From: Marinomonas arctica
GTDB taxonomy: Bacteria > Pseudomonadota > Gammaproteobacteria > Pseudomonadales > Marinomonadaceae
NCBI RefSeq assembly: GCF_003259225.1
Contig: NZ_QHJF01000010.1
Location: 124,001 to 188,000 of the forward strand
Length of the DNA: 64,000 nt
Reading direction: 5' to 3'
In this document: positions 46,690 to 56,391 of the stretch, in pieces
Layout of the letters: every line of letters starts with the position of its first letter
Position numbering within the stretch: position 1 is the stretch's first letter
Position numbers and translations under genes: made by a program
Notes under the pieces: model-generated
Databases searched by the model: none
Told to the model about the DNA's origin: nothing
What the model saw: only the letters and a program-made list of their open reading frames with translations

Positions 46690-47168
46690 CCGAAAATCTC
46701 CTTGATTGGCCTTTCATAACGTTGCTTAACGGATTCAATCAGCTCTGCTTCATTTTCTAAATGAAGGGAATGGACATAAAGCCAAGCTCTGTCTTTCGAT
46801 ACTTCCGCGCTGACAGTACCTGGCGTGAGCGACACGGTGCTCGCCAGAATGGTAATGCCCAAATCAGAGTCAACGTCGATTGGAATGGCGACAAAGCCAG
46901 GTTTTAATTTTTTCACTGGCCCAACAATTAACAAAGCGACTTCTACGTTGGCGGTCAAAATGTCCTTCATGACCATCAACACATAACGAATAGCCAACCA
47001 AGGCTTAAGAATTTTAGGGTGTTCATCCCGCATACCTGTAACAAGCCAAGGTATTGTAATGGCGAAGAAGGTCGCCAGTACGATGTGACCGGCGCTGATG
47101 GAATTATTCAATAACAACCAGACCACAAAAAGTAACAGGCTGTGAAATGGCATTGGGAATAACTTCAT
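46683..47168 (-). CDS. mrpE: Mrp antiporter subunit E
   Basis: A 161-residue MnhE/PhaE subunit. Signatures: VMKDILTANVEVALLIV, and LGITILASTVSLTPGTVSAEVSKDRAWLYVHSLHL. It overlaps mrpD by four bases and mrpF by seven, so the operon is tightly coupled. Confidence 0.93.
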   Translation of the reverse strand: MKLFPMPFHSLLLFVVWLLLNNSISAGHIVLATFFAITIPWLVTGMRDEHPKILKPWLAIRYVLMVMKDILTANVEVALLIVGPVKKLKPGFVAIPIDVDSDLGITILASTVSLTPGTVSAEVSKDRAWLYVHSLHLENEAELIESVKQRYERPIKEIFGC

Positions 47169-48676
47169 GGCGTGACTCCTGGTAATAACCCATAGGCAGA
47201 AGACTGAATATCATGCAAGTAATGCGCAGCTTGTTGCGTGAATTCACTGACGACGCCACCGAATAACACCAACACTGGGGCCGCCAACAACAAGAGTACG
47301 ATACTGGCTATTTCCATAGGCTTTGCTTGTTCAGCTTCTGCTAAGACAGTGCCATTGTGGCGCCAGAACAGCGTGGTTCCAGCTCTGGAGAAGGTAACTA
47401 GTGCGGCTAAACTGCCCAGTAAAATCAACGGCCATACCCACATGGTTTGTGCTGTTGACTGAGTCGCTTGCAGTATCATTATTTTTCCGACAAAGCCTGA
47501 CAGAGGCGGCATACCAACCAAGGCTAAAGCCAGAATAGCGAACGCGAAACCAAGTAACTTAGGCTGCACAAAAGGGCGAGAGCGGACAAATCTGTCTTCC
47601 GCTTTACCACGCTGGCGAGCCATAATGTCAGCGAGCAAAAACAGCCCAGCCGACGCCAGTGTACTGTGCACCATATAATACAATGCAGCAGACGTGGCGG
47701 CTTCGGAGTTGATCGCGGCACAAGCTAGTAAACTACCGCTTGAAACGATAACCAAGTTCGCACTGAGCGTTTTAATGCCTGGGCTGGCGAGCACACCAAT
47801 GCTGCCAATCGTGATGGTTAACAAAGCGAGAGGCCATAGCCATGGCGTGGCAATATTCGCGAGTTCTCCAGCGTGTTCACCAAAAATCACAGTGTAAACA
47901 CGGAAAATACTGTAAACCCCAACCTTTGTCATAATAGCGAAGAGCGCAGCAACTGGCGCACTCGCACTGGCGTAGGTTTTAGGCAACCAAAAATGCATGG
48001 GCAGCATAGCGGCTTTTAAACCAAACACCACCAAGAGTAACAGGGCGCCTGTTTTGGCCAATGTTGCGGTTTCCCCTTGCAGCTGACCAACCTTAATGGC
48101 CATGTCTGCCATATTGAGCGTACCAAGCGTGCCATACAAAATGCCAAGTCCGAATAGAAACAAACTCGAACCAACAAGGTTGAGAATCACATAGTGCAAA
48201 GCGGCTTGGGTTTTTTGCTTACCACCAGCATGAATTAATAGAGCGTAAGAGGCTATTAATAGGACTTCAAAAAAGACGAATAAGTTAAAAATATCGCCCG
48301 TTAAAAAAGCACCGTTAATGCCCATGATTTGGAACATAAACAAGGGATGAAAATACGCGCCACCCTTATCTTGTCCTGCAACCGCATACAGCATGACAGC
48401 AAACGCTAAGAATGCCGTTAGTAATACCAGTAATCCAGACACTTTATCGGCCACTAGAGCAATACCAAAAGGCGCCTGCCAGCCGCCTAATGCATAGAGC
48501 TGTACGCCTTGGTTATTAATTTGATAAAGCAAAAAGGCGCAAGAAATCAGTAAGAATAAGGTCCCAATGATCGAGGTGACACGTTGTGCATGAATGTCAC
48601 GAGAGATGGGTGGCAGCAACATGATGGTGCCAAACAACAAAGGGATCAGAATAGGGAAAATGCTTAAATGTTGCAT
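47165..48676 (-). CDS. mrpD: Mrp antiporter subunit D
   Basis: A 503-residue NuoN-like proton-channel subunit with about 14 helices. It shows the buried Glu segment FNLFVFFEVLLIASYALL, the Lys helix LLLVVFGLKAAMLPMHFWLPKTYASASAPVAALFAIMTKVGVYS, and GMPPLSGFVGKIMI. It directly follows mrpC (adjacent stop and start). Confidence 0.94.
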   Translation of the reverse strand: MQHLSIFPILIPLLFGTIMLLPPISRDIHAQRVTSIIGTLFLLISCAFLLYQINNQGVQLYALGGWQAPFGIALVADKVSGLLVLLTAFLAFAVMLYAVAGQDKGGAYFHPLFMFQIMGINGAFLTGDIFNLFVFFEVLLIASYALLIHAGGKQKTQAALHYVILNLVGSSLFLFGLGILYGTLGTLNMADMAIKVGQLQGETATLAKTGALLLLVVFGLKAAMLPMHFWLPKTYASASAPVAALFAIMTKVGVYSIFRVYTVIFGEHAGELANIATPWLWPLALLTITIGSIGVLASPGIKTLSANLVIVSSGSLLACAAINSEAATSAALYYMVHSTLASAGLFLLADIMARQRGKAEDRFVRSRPFVQPKLLGFAFAILALALVGMPPLSGFVGKIMILQATQSTAQTMWVWPLILLGSLAALVTFSRAGTTLFWRHNGTVLAEAEQAKPMEIASIVLLLLAAPVLVLFGGVVSEFTQQAAHYLHDIQSSAYGLLPGVTP

Positions 48677-49042
48677 TTATTGGCTCCCTCCGGATTTTTG
48701 CGTCGTATTATTGGGTGGCTCTGGGATGGTACCGTCAACATGGTCATTGCCTAAATCGGCTCTGGCACGCATGGCTAAAATCACCACAAAAGCCGTCATG
48801 GCGAAGCCGATAACAATCGCGGTCAGCACCAGAGCTTGTGGAAGAGGGTCACTGTATTGCTCTGATTGCTCAAGCACAGCGGCGGCATTCAGTTTTAATC
48901 TACCGCTGGCGAATAAAAATAAATTCACCGCATAAGATAGCAGGGTCAAACCAATAACCACAGAAAAAGTGCGGCCTCTTAAGGCCAGAAAAATGCCGCA
49001 AGCGGTTAACAAACCAACGCAAAATGCGTACATACCTTCCAT
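48677..49042 (-). CDS. mrpC: Mrp antiporter subunit C
   Basis: A 121-residue NuoK-like subunit with three helices. LLSYAVNLFLFASG and DPLPQALVLTAIVIGFAMTAFVVILAMR are family marks. Its start overlaps the stop of mrpA by one base (TAATG). Confidence 0.93.
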   Translation of the reverse strand: MEGMYAFCVGLLTACGIFLALRGRTFSVVIGLTLLSYAVNLFLFASGRLKLNAAAVLEQSEQYSDPLPQALVLTAIVIGFAMTAFVVILAMRARADLGNDHVDGTIPEPPNNTTQKSGGSQ

Positions 49043-51840
49043 TAATCATGCTCCTTTTGAATAGGACGCTCACTGGTGGTTAATTGACCAAGATTTGCAA
49101 GAATCAACATAGTCGCGCCCACCACAGTAAGGAAAACACCAAGATCAAATATCATGGCACTGGCTAGCTCAAATTTGCCAATCACTGGCAGGTAGAAATA
49201 ATCGAACCACGATGACAAGAACGTGTGTCCAAAGATCCAGCTCCCCAAGCCGCTTAGCGTGGCGATACCAATCCCCGAACCAATCATGATTTGATAATCT
49301 AGTTTAATGCGAGTCTTAATCCATTCCACACCGTGGGCGATGTATTGTTGGATAATGGCAACAGACGTGATAAGACCTGCAATGAAGCCGCCCCCCGGCA
49401 TATTGTGCCCGCGTAAGAAAATATAAGCGGAGACTAATAATGCTAAAGGCAACAAACTTTGAGAAATCACGGTTAACAAAATGGGGTGCCTATCTTCTGA
49501 CCACGGTAAACCATTATCGTCCGTGGAAGGCATGAACAAGCGCATTTTGGCAATGAGCTTATAAATACCAAGTGCTGCAATCCCTAAAACGGTAATTTCC
49601 CCAAGCGTATCGAAGCCACGGAAATCCACCAATATCACGTTGACCACGTTGGTACCACCGCCACCTGTCTTACTGTTTTCCGTAAAAAAGGTCGAAATGG
49701 TATCGAGAGGACGTGTCATTAAGGCATAACTGATGGTACCAATGACGCCACCAATCAAAGATGCCAGACTTAAATCGCGCACGACACGACGAGGAGAAGA
49801 TTCTTTCGGGGTCTTTTGGGGCAAGAAGAACAGCGCCAAAATCAAAAGAATCACCGTCACGACCTCAACGGATAACTGCGTCAGAGCCAAATCCGGTGCA
49901 GAGAACTGAGCAAAGGCCAGAGACACGATCAAACCTACAACGGACAGTGTCAGCAAGGCAACGACCCGTCTTCTGTGCCAGATAACCGTTGCCAAAGCAG
50001 AAATACACAACAATACCGCGCAGGTGATAGACAACGCATCCACCGGAATTTCAGGGCGTTGCCCTGCCGTGGTATTCAGCTTCATTAATGAAGACGCCGT
50101 CATGACCACCGCAAATCCCAAGGTAAAGAACACATAGCGCTGTAAAGAGCCGTTTTCGGTCATCGTAATGACACGCTGTGCTTTAACCACCAGCGACTGA
50201 ACAATGCCTTCAAAGACCAACTTAGGATCACTGGTTGGAAACTGTGCTTGAAACTTAAACAAGTGTGAACGGTTATAGTACATGTAAAGACCGCCGATCA
50301 AGGCAATCACGCTCATCAATAAGGGGAAATTAAAACCATGCCAAATCGCCAAGCTGTACGTTGGCGCAGGGCCATTCAGCGTGGCATTGGCCGCGGCAAG
50401 CAACAGATCACCCACCACTAAACTTGGAAAAATACCCACGACCAAACACAGAGCCACTAAAATCTCGACTGGCACACGCATATAGCGTGGTGGTTCATGA
50501 GGCGTTTTAGGTAAGTTGATTGGTTCGCCATTGAAGAACACGTCATGAATAAAGCGTGTGGAATATGCTACCGCAAACACACCGCCCAAAGTCGCCAGCA
50601 CTGGAATGAACCAAGACAAAGAGCCAAGAGACGCTTGATGCAAGGTCTCGGTAAAGAACATCTCTTTAGACAAGAAACCGTTCATCAATGGCACACCGGC
50701 CATAGATGCCGAGGCTACCATCGCCAACGTGGCTGTGTAAGGCATGTACTTCCACAGACCGTTTAGCTGACGCATATCGCGAGAGCCTGATTCATGGTCA
50801 ATAATACCCGCCGCCATAAACAAGGATGCCTTGAAAATAGCGTGGTTAATGATATGGAAAATAGCGGCCACAGCGGCGAGGTCTGTTCCCATGCCCAACA
50901 GTAAGGTGATTAACCCTAAATGACTGATGGTTGAGTTAGCCAAAAGACCTTTTAAATCGTGTTGGAACAATGCGATATACGCACCAACCAAGAAAGTAAT
51001 TAAGCCCGTCAGGCTGACGATTAAGAACCATAAATTAGTATCAGCTAGCGCGGGATAAAAGCGCGCCATTAAGAAAATACCCGCTTTTACCATGGTGGCA
51101 GAATGCAAGTAAGCACTCACAGGGGTTGGCGCTGCCATGGCATTCGGTAGCCAAAAGTGGAACGGGAATTGAGCGGACTTTGTAAACGCCCCAAGCAATA
51201 CCAGCACAACAATAACCGGATAGTTCGCACTGGCCTTGATTAGCTCGCCGCTGTCCAAAACGTCTTGTAAGCTAAAACTGCCAACCGTATTACCAAGAAT
51301 CAACAAGCCTGCTAAGAGTGCCAAACCGCCAGCACCCGTGACAGTGAGCGCCATTCTTGCGCCTTTTCTGGCTTCGGTTTTGTGTCCCCAGAAGCTGATC
51401 AGCAAAAAGGAACTGATACTGGTTAATTCCCAGAAAAACCACAGCTGAATCAAGTTGTCTGACAGTACCACGCCAAGCATGGCAAACATAAATAGGATCA
51501 GGTACGCGTAAAACTTACCGATGGAGTCTTTCGCTGATAAGTAATAACGGGCATACAGTATGACCAACAGGCCAATGCCTAAAATCAAAATCGCAAACAG
51601 CAGAGCCAAACCATCTAAGCGAAAAGCGAGTTCGAGACCAATCGCAGGGATCCAGGGCAACGCGGCTTGAAAACGCTCACCCTGAAAAATATCTCCAGCA
51701 TGCGATAGGACTAAAAACAGCGTTAAAGCGGGCAACGCTGCCGTCATAAAGGCACAAGCGGTTCGGCTAAAGCGAGCCGTAATGAGTGGAATCAAGGTGC
51801 CTAAGAGAGGCAAAAATGGCAACCAGATAAGAGAGTTCAC
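49042..51840 (-). CDS. mrpA: Mrp antiporter subunit A fused to subunit B
   Basis: A 932-residue NuoL-like subunit carrying MrpB at its C-terminus (from about residue 770, [39 protein letters not shown]). The N-terminal proton channel shows [57 protein letters not shown] and [14 protein letters not shown]. Fusion of A and B is usual in PhaAB-type systems of proteobacteria and explains the lack of a separate mrpB. It heads the operon; the 288-bp upstream region should hold the promoter, but I see no clear site. Confidence 0.94.
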   Translation of the reverse strand: MNSLIWLPFLPLLGTLIPLITARFSRTACAFMTAALPALTLFLVLSHAGDIFQGERFQAALPWIPAIGLELAFRLDGLALLFAILILGIGLLVILYARYYLSAKDSIGKFYAYLILFMFAMLGVVLSDNLIQLWFFWELTSISSFLLISFWGHKTEARKGARMALTVTGAGGLALLAGLLILGNTVGSFSLQDVLDSGELIKASANYPVIVVLVLLGAFTKSAQFPFHFWLPNAMAAPTPVSAYLHSATMVKAGIFLMARFYPALADTNLWFLIVSLTGLITFLVGAYIALFQHDLKGLLANSTISHLGLITLLLGMGTDLAAVAAIFHIINHAIFKASLFMAAGIIDHESGSRDMRQLNGLWKYMPYTATLAMVASASMAGVPLMNGFLSKEMFFTETLHQASLGSLSWFIPVLATLGGVFAVAYSTRFIHDVFFNGEPINLPKTPHEPPRYMRVPVEILVALCLVVGIFPSLVVGDLLLAAANATLNGPAPTYSLAIWHGFNFPLLMSVIALIGGLYMYYNRSHLFKFQAQFPTSDPKLVFEGIVQSLVVKAQRVITMTENGSLQRYVFFTLGFAVVMTASSLMKLNTTAGQRPEIPVDALSITCAVLLCISALATVIWHRRRVVALLTLSVVGLIVSLAFAQFSAPDLALTQLSVEVVTVILLILALFFLPQKTPKESSPRRVVRDLSLASLIGGVIGTISYALMTRPLDTISTFFTENSKTGGGGTNVVNVILVDFRGFDTLGEITVLGIAALGIYKLIAKMRLFMPSTDDNGLPWSEDRHPILLTVISQSLLPLALLVSAYIFLRGHNMPGGGFIAGLITSVAIIQQYIAHGVEWIKTRIKLDYQIMIGSGIGIATLSGLGSWIFGHTFLSSWFDYFYLPVIGKFELASAMIFDLGVFLTVVGATMLILANLGQLTTSERPIQKEHD

Positions 51841-52128
51841 GATGAAAACTCCTCTCTAGCGAATGAAGATCGAATAAAAATGAGCTGTACGAGCATGGGT
51901 GTTGTCCTAACAATCGGTCTCTACGTATGGTTTTTGGTATGGCCCAGAGAATGGACTTAACAAGCATAGCCTTTTACTAATGTAATCAATAGCCTAAAAC
52001 TCCTCACAGTAAAAGAAATTATCACGCGTATGTGACAAAAACAGACAAGCATAAGAAAGCAACTTGCTTAAAAAGTTCCGCGAGTTGCTTGGTTATAGAG
52101 CGTATCAAGACGATATAATCGCTTTTAC

Positions 52129-52492
52129 CTACCGTGCGTGAGTCACTTCCGCCATCAATGTTTCAATATTGACCACCACCTCTAAACTAGCCACTTCCAT
52201 TTTATCAAGCATCTGCAGCATGTCCTTTGTATTGCCAGCGGCGGCTTTCTGCACTCTCTGCCAAACCAAACCAAACCAAACCAAAGCGAATTGAATTCAG
52301 CATGTCACCACCACGAAGTTGGTAACGAATGAGCTCTTGCTCACTATCATGTTGGCCGACTTGCTCAGCGGCTTTTTTGCGCAAACTGACAGGTCTTCCA
52401 TGGACGATATGTGTTCTTTATGTGCTTTTTTCGTGTTCAAGTTGTTGTTCTAAAGTGTGAATTCGTTGTTTTAAGGTGGAAGAAAAGAACAT
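52129..52492 (-). pseudogene. Degenerate chemoreceptor remnant
   Basis: The minus strand begins MFFSSTLKQRIHTLEQQLEH, runs into a stop, and continues in another frame with KKAAEQVGQHDSEQELIRYQLRGGDMLNSIRFGL, then AAAGNTKDMLQMLDKMEVASLEVVVNIETLMAEVTHAR-stop. This is the N-terminal part of a methyl-accepting chemotaxis protein of a Marinomonas/Vibrio type, by resemblance, with at least two frameshifts and no signalling domain. A pentamer repeat expansion interrupts it at 52261. Confidence 0.6.
52261..52285. repeat. Pentanucleotide repeat (CCAAA)x5
   Basis: Five exact CCAAA units inside the chemoreceptor remnant, where the intact protein would read FGL..AES. Five-base units shift frame at every slip. 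Confidence 0.9.
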
Positions 52493-52644
52493 CTATCCTA
52501 CTCCGTTGGCATTAGACTGTTTTGTTAATGTATTTGGGGAAGTATATAGAAAGAGTCAAACGGTTGGCATGGGGCGGATCGAGAGAAGCGTAAGTATCTG
52601 TAGAAAAATGTAATCCACTGATACGTAATTATTTTAGGTAAAGA

Positions 52645-52668
52645 AAACCCGCCTTTGATGGCGGGTTT
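52645..52668 (-). terminator. Terminator of the Yip1 gene
   Basis: AAACCCGCC (52645-52653) and GGCGGGTTT (52660-52668) form a 9-bp stem with a six-base loop. Reads well in the minus direction. Confidence 0.75.
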
Positions 52669-52705
52669 GAATGGATAAGGGCTTAAACGGTTTGACTCAA
52701 TTAGA

Positions 52706-53314
52706 TTAGAAGAATTTCCACACAATGCTGTGTTCAGAGCCAAGGCTCCACAACAATACAACGGCAGCGAGCAAGGCTTCGAGCACCAAAACCCCTATGC
52801 CTAACGTCGTGCTAGAAAGAATAAAGCCTTGTTTATGACTAATACCTAAAAAGCTTGGCGTACCACGGTATAAAAGATAGCCGGTATACGCGACCCCAAT
52901 CACGCAGGCTAATAAACACAACCAAATGATAGGATAAATGGCAAATATCCCACTTAAAAACATTGGTGTTGCAATGTACCCCGCAAACACAATGCATTCT
53001 TGACGAGGTGGACGACTAGGATGATTGCGCGCCATCCAATGGATTAAGCTACCAACCATGGCGACCGCCACTAAAATAAGCGCATAAAACAATACGCCCA
53101 GACCAAGACCGTCCATCAAAGACACTTTAATGGCTTCATGACCACCGAACGTCCAGCCAAATTGAGTGGTACCTATAAAGGTACTGACGACTGGAATGGC
53201 CGCCATCCAAAGTACATGATGAAAATACATATGGCTGACGGATTCATGCTCCTCATTAATCGCGCGCCATTCTTTATCTGGATGATGAATAAGACCCCAA
53301 ACATGATTGATCAT
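52706..53314 (-). CDS. Yip1-family membrane protein
   Basis: A 202-residue protein with five hydrophobic helices. The opening INHVWGLIHHPDKEWRAI and the PSRPPRQECIVFAGYIATPMFLSGIF segment are typical of bacterial Yip1-domain (PF04893) proteins. The function in bacteria is not established. It is monocistronic. Confidence 0.85.
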   Translation of the reverse strand: MINHVWGLIHHPDKEWRAINEEHESVSHMYFHHVLWMAAIPVVSTFIGTTQFGWTFGGHEAIKVSLMDGLGLGVLFYALILVAVAMVGSLIHWMARNHPSRPPRQECIVFAGYIATPMFLSGIFAIYPIIWLCLLACVIGVAYTGYLLYRGTPSFLGISHKQGFILSSTTLGIGVLVLEALLAAVVLLWSLGSEHSIVWKFF

Positions 53315-53536
53315 GGATTCCCCCTTGCCTCACAGAGTGAGCATAATGGATTTGGAAAAACTCCTGATGCAGCCACGCCCAAACAAAGTGGCTTATAAAG
53401 AGTATAGATCTATACGCAAAAATAAGCGTAAAAGGTGATAACATTTTTTTATAAACAGAGTATTAGTAATGCGATTTAGATGTAAGCAGACGTTGTACAG
53501 CGTCGCTAGGTTTGAGTAAAACAGGACGGAATAGAG

Positions 53537-53562
53537 CAGGGCTGAACACCATGTCAGCCCTG
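53537..53562 (-). terminator. Hairpin after the lipoprotein gene
   Basis: CAGGGCTGA (53537-53545) and TCAGCCCTG (53554-53562) form a perfect 9-bp stem, eight-base loop. No T-run follows on the minus strand, so Rho-independent action is uncertain. Confidence 0.5.
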
Positions 53563-53578
53563 AAAAGCTTAGCGAGGC

Positions 53579-54226
53579 TTACTCGCAGCTGTAGTCTTCC
53601 TGCATTTCTACGGCATAAGGCGTGTCGACGGGATTGTTAAAATTGGCGCGAGCGATGGCATCTTTGGCTAAAAATTCAAACATTTTCCATTTTGAACAAC
53701 TGGCATGAACTACGGTATTGGTGGAATCCAACAGCAACTTATCTTGTCTATCGGTGAGCGTGTAATGAAAACTGTACACATTAGTTTGGCTTTCTACTGT
53801 TTTGTAGCCACTGACAATCGGCTCCATAAAATTGCGATAACGAGTGAAGCACGTACGGGTGTCTGACCCTGGATCTTTATGGCAGATGGTGTAAGGCAGA
53901 TTGTGTTCATTGTTAAACACTGGCACTTGCGTTGATTCTATCTTCGCCTCAGAGGTAAAGTTCACCACGAGCTTATAATCCGGATCGCTCAGTGACTCGG
54001 ATACATTGGTAAAACCGCGTTCCTTGAAAGCCGCAACAATATCGGGAAGGTAACGTTCATTTGTCAACGCATCACCATTAGGGTCGGGGAGTACCGCAAT
54101 TGTTGCAGCGCTATCAATGTTAATGTTTGAACTCACATTGCTCACATTATGGCCTGACAGCTTAACACTGGACGAGCAACCAGATAACAGCGCTGAAAAC
54201 AGCACAAACACAGCAAACCATTTCAT
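53579..54226 (-). CDS. Putative lipoprotein
   Basis: A 215-residue protein with a lipoprotein signal (MKWFAVFVLFSALLSGCSSS; the lipobox LLSGC). The mature part has DYKLVVNFTSEAKIES and VYSFHYTLTDRQDKLLLDSTN segments like DUF4136-type or related outer-membrane lipoproteins, without a firm match. Cysteines at HKDP..TCF and ASCSKW may form disulfides. An ATG at 54226 with GGGG upstream is preferred to the GTG at 54241. The gene stands alone. Confidence 0.75.
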   Translation of the reverse strand: MKWFAVFVLFSALLSGCSSSVKLSGHNVSNVSSNINIDSAATIAVLPDPNGDALTNERYLPDIVAAFKERGFTNVSESLSDPDYKLVVNFTSEAKIESTQVPVFNNEHNLPYTICHKDPGSDTRTCFTRYRNFMEPIVSGYKTVESQTNVYSFHYTLTDRQDKLLLDSTNTVVHASCSKWKMFEFLAKDAIARANFNNPVDTPYAVEMQEDYSCE

Positions 54227-54475
54227 AAGAGTATTCCCCACTGCTTATCGAAAAAATTATCCGATCAATATGAAAGCATAGATAACACGCAAAGCCGAGG
54301 CATGCCCATCACCTTATCTGTATTTTTGCAAAAAACTTACTATTGCGTCGCATTTGAATAAATGTAGTAATTCAATAGCTGGGCGCTGGCTTAGGGTTGC
54401 ATCAGAGAATGACTGTTTCGCAAGAACCAACAGTTTGGCATGAGACAAATCAAAGTAAGCGTCCTTCAATCAGCC

Positions 54476-54553
54476 TTGGTTGAGAAAGAATGTTTGTACC
54501 GCTTGGAGGGTGGGGGAAGGAACGCGAGGTAAGGGTTGAAATTGTTGTTAAAG
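54476..54553 (+). pseudogene. Remnant of a second Fic gene 3' end
   Basis: The plus strand encodes LVEKECLYRLEGGGRNAR then a stop. It parallels LVEKGCLYRLEGGGRNARYGVKLG at the end of the intact Fic gene (56300-56378), and DNA similarity extends past the stop (GTTAAAGGA...CTAGTTCGAT). The remainder of the 54242-54710 spacer shows no gene. Confidence 0.75.
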
Positions 54554-54710
54554 GACCATTCTAGCCACTAGTTCGATTAGCCCAGCAGTTAGGTCTTTGG
54601 TGGCTAGAGGCAATAGCGACTACCAGTAACCAATCACCACTAATTTGATAAATAATTGAATATAGAAATCGGTTAAGTAAGCACTTATGTGTGAATGGGC
54701 TAGTTTTTTA

Positions 54711-54857
54711 TCAGGCAGTTGGATGTAATTCAATTCGTTCTATCGACGACTCTAGCTCAGCAATGAACCTTAACCCTAGGCCTTGATAAATACCGTCATA
54801 GTATTTGAAGGCATCATCGAGTTCCCTTTCGGCGAGATCTAAAAATTCTACCTTCAT
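54711..54857 (-). pseudogene. Truncated ParE/RelE-type toxin
   Basis: A 48-codon ORF, MKVEFLDLAERELDDAFKYYDG....LRFIAELESSIERIELHPTA, followed by TGA TAA. Full-length relatives continue for about 50 more residues from HPTAW. The catalytic/binding C-terminal strands are lost, so the toxin should be inactive. Its start overlaps the antitoxin stop by four bases (ATGA). Confidence 0.75.
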
Positions 54858-55069
54858 TTATATTTTCTTAGCACTTCAGACAAGGGCTTAGAGGTTAGTT
54901 GCTTTTTTTCATACGCTTCAATGCGAGCATCTGACTCCTGCGCCCAAATAGCATTTAGCTCAGTATTCTTTGTATCTAAGCTTTCAAGTAGCTTTTCGAC
55001 AAGCTCTACACGTTCGTTCATTGAGAGTGATAACGCATCTTCAACGATGTTTCTGTTTACTTGAGTCAT
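54854..55069 (-). CDS. Addiction-module antitoxin (TIGR02574 / Unstab_antitox)
   Basis: This 71-residue protein, IVEDALSLSMNERVELVEKLLESLDTKN....WAQESDARIEAYEKKQLTSKPLSEVLRKYK, is typical of the small antitoxins paired with ParE/RelE-like toxins. Its partner at 54711 is truncated, so it survives as a lone antitoxin. It is divergent from the Fic gene. Confidence 0.85.
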   Translation of the reverse strand: MTQVNRNIVEDALSLSMNERVELVEKLLESLDTKNTELNAIWAQESDARIEAYEKKQLTSKPLSEVLRKYK

Positions 55070-55160
55070 TGTATGTCTTCCTCGGTTGGCTAAAAGAATA
55101 GTACTGAAAAGATGGGAGTTGTATCTTGATAATCTCCGCTGGCGACTAAATAAAAAACCG

Positions 55161-55189
55161 TGAGCCGAATAATGGGGTTATTCGGCTCA
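55161..55189. promoter_or_regulatory. Operator 1 upstream of fic
   Basis: A perfect 12-bp inverted repeat TGAGCCGAATAA, five-base centre, TTATTCGGCTCA. Not followed by a T-run, so it is an operator rather than a terminator. Confidence 0.75.
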
Positions 55190-55205
55190 TTAAATAATGC
55201 TATTC

Positions 55206-55234
55206 TGAACCGAATAATTCACTTAATCGGCTCA
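55206..55234. promoter_or_regulatory. Operator 2 upstream of fic
   Basis: TGAACCGAATAA, five-base centre, TTAATCGGCTCA: same design as operator 1 with two mismatches, centred 45 bp downstream and ending four bases before the Fic start codon. A TATTCT -10-like sequence starts 5 bp ahead of it. Occupancy of both would block the promoter and RBS. Confidence 0.75.
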
Positions 55235-55238
55235 TACT

Positions 55239-56378
55239 ATGAAATACAGCTGGCAACATCCTGATTGGCCAAACTTCACCTTTGACGAAACTCAGTGCCG
55301 AGACGCTTTGTATCAGTACGCATTAGAGGCTGGTCGTTTGTCTGGCGGAATGGGCCAGCTTGAAAAAACCTTGCAGTACGATGCCTATATCGATCTCATG
55401 GTGAGCGAAGCTATCAACACCAGCCAGATCGAAGGCGAGCGATTGGATCGTGAAGATGTGCGGTCTTCTATCAAGAACTTCTTAGGCTTGAGTAATCCAC
55501 CAACGCGAGTCGCCGATCCACGAGCTGAAGGTATGGCCGCTTTGATGGTCGACGTGCGTAATAACTTTGCTAGCGAACTTACAAAATCTACCTTGTTTCA
55601 TTGGCATCAATTAGTTCTTCCACATCAAGAAAATAGTCTACTGCCTCGTAACCTAAAAGTCGGTCAATGGCGAGATTCCGCAGAACCTATGCAAATAGTC
55701 TCTGGCCCAATTGGCTATGAGAAAGTGCATTACGAAGCGCCGCCAGCACAGCAAGTTGACGCAGAAATAAACCGATTTCTCGATTGGTTTAACCGTTCTA
55801 ACCCACTAAAAGCAGAGAGAGATATTGTTCTCTCTGGGCCAATACGTTCAGCTATTGCGCATTTATGGTTTGAAACCATCCACCCATTTGACGATGGCAA
55901 CGGTCGAGTAGGGCGAGCAATTGCCGAAATGGCATTGGCTCAAGACCTCAACCGACCACCATTACTCAGCTTGTCGACCATAATAGAGAAAGACAAAAAC
56001 GTCTATTACAATGGATTGAATAAAGCCAGCCAGTGCAATTTGGATATTACCGACTGGGTAAAATGGTTTGTCGGCTCGGTTCTGTTGGCACAAAAAGAAG
56101 CTGCTCAGAAGGTCGACTTTGTATTGAAGAAAGCTAAATTCTGGGAAAAACATCGGCACACCGAACTGAACGAACGCCAAAAGAAAGTGCTCAACAAACT
56201 CTTTACTGCAGGATCCGACGGCTTCGAAGGCGGACTCAGTGCCAAAAAATACATCAGCATTACCAGCAGCTCCAAAGCCACCGCCACCCGAGATCTCGGT
56301 GATTTGGTTGAAAAAGGTTGTTTGTACCGCTTGGAAGGTGGTGGCAGGAATGCGAGGTATGGGGTGAAATTGGGGTAA
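55239..56378 (+). CDS. Fic-family AMP-transferase with winged-helix tail
   Basis: A 379-residue Fic protein of the DUF4172 type. The inhibitory helix TSQIEG (T61-G66, E65) precedes the Fic core, whose active loop HPFDDGNGRVGR begins at H215. The C-terminus, from about residue 305, is a winged helix (LSAKKYISITSSSKATATRDLGDLVEKGCLYRLEGGG). The enzyme would attach AMP to a target protein; E65 restrains it. Paired palindromes in front of the gene and its own wHTH suggest autoregulation. A duplicate tail remains at 54476. No antitoxin gene of fitA type is next to it. Confidence 0.9.
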   Translation: MKYSWQHPDWPNFTFDETQCRDALYQYALEAGRLSGGMGQLEKTLQYDAYIDLMVSEAINTSQIEGERLDREDVRSSIKNFLGLSNPPTRVADPRAEGMAALMVDVRNNFASELTKSTLFHWHQLVLPHQENSLLPRNLKVGQWRDSAEPMQIVSGPIGYEKVHYEAPPAQQVDAEINRFLDWFNRSNPLKAERDIVLSGPIRSAIAHLWFETIHPFDDGNGRVGRAIAEMALAQDLNRPPLLSLSTIIEKDKNVYYNGLNKASQCNLDITDWVKWFVGSVLLAQKEAAQKVDFVLKKAKFWEKHRHTELNERQKKVLNKLFTAGSDGFEGGLSAKKYISITSSSKATATRDLGDLVEKGCLYRLEGGGRNARYGVKLG

Positions 56379-56391
56379 AAGGATTTTACTC

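Noticed and set aside
52261-52285. CRISPR or satellite
   Set aside because: Only five 5-bp units without spacers; a simple tandem repeat.
55161-55189. Rho-independent terminator for the antitoxin or an upstream gene
   Set aside because: No T-run on either side, and a second copy of the same design lies next to the Fic start.
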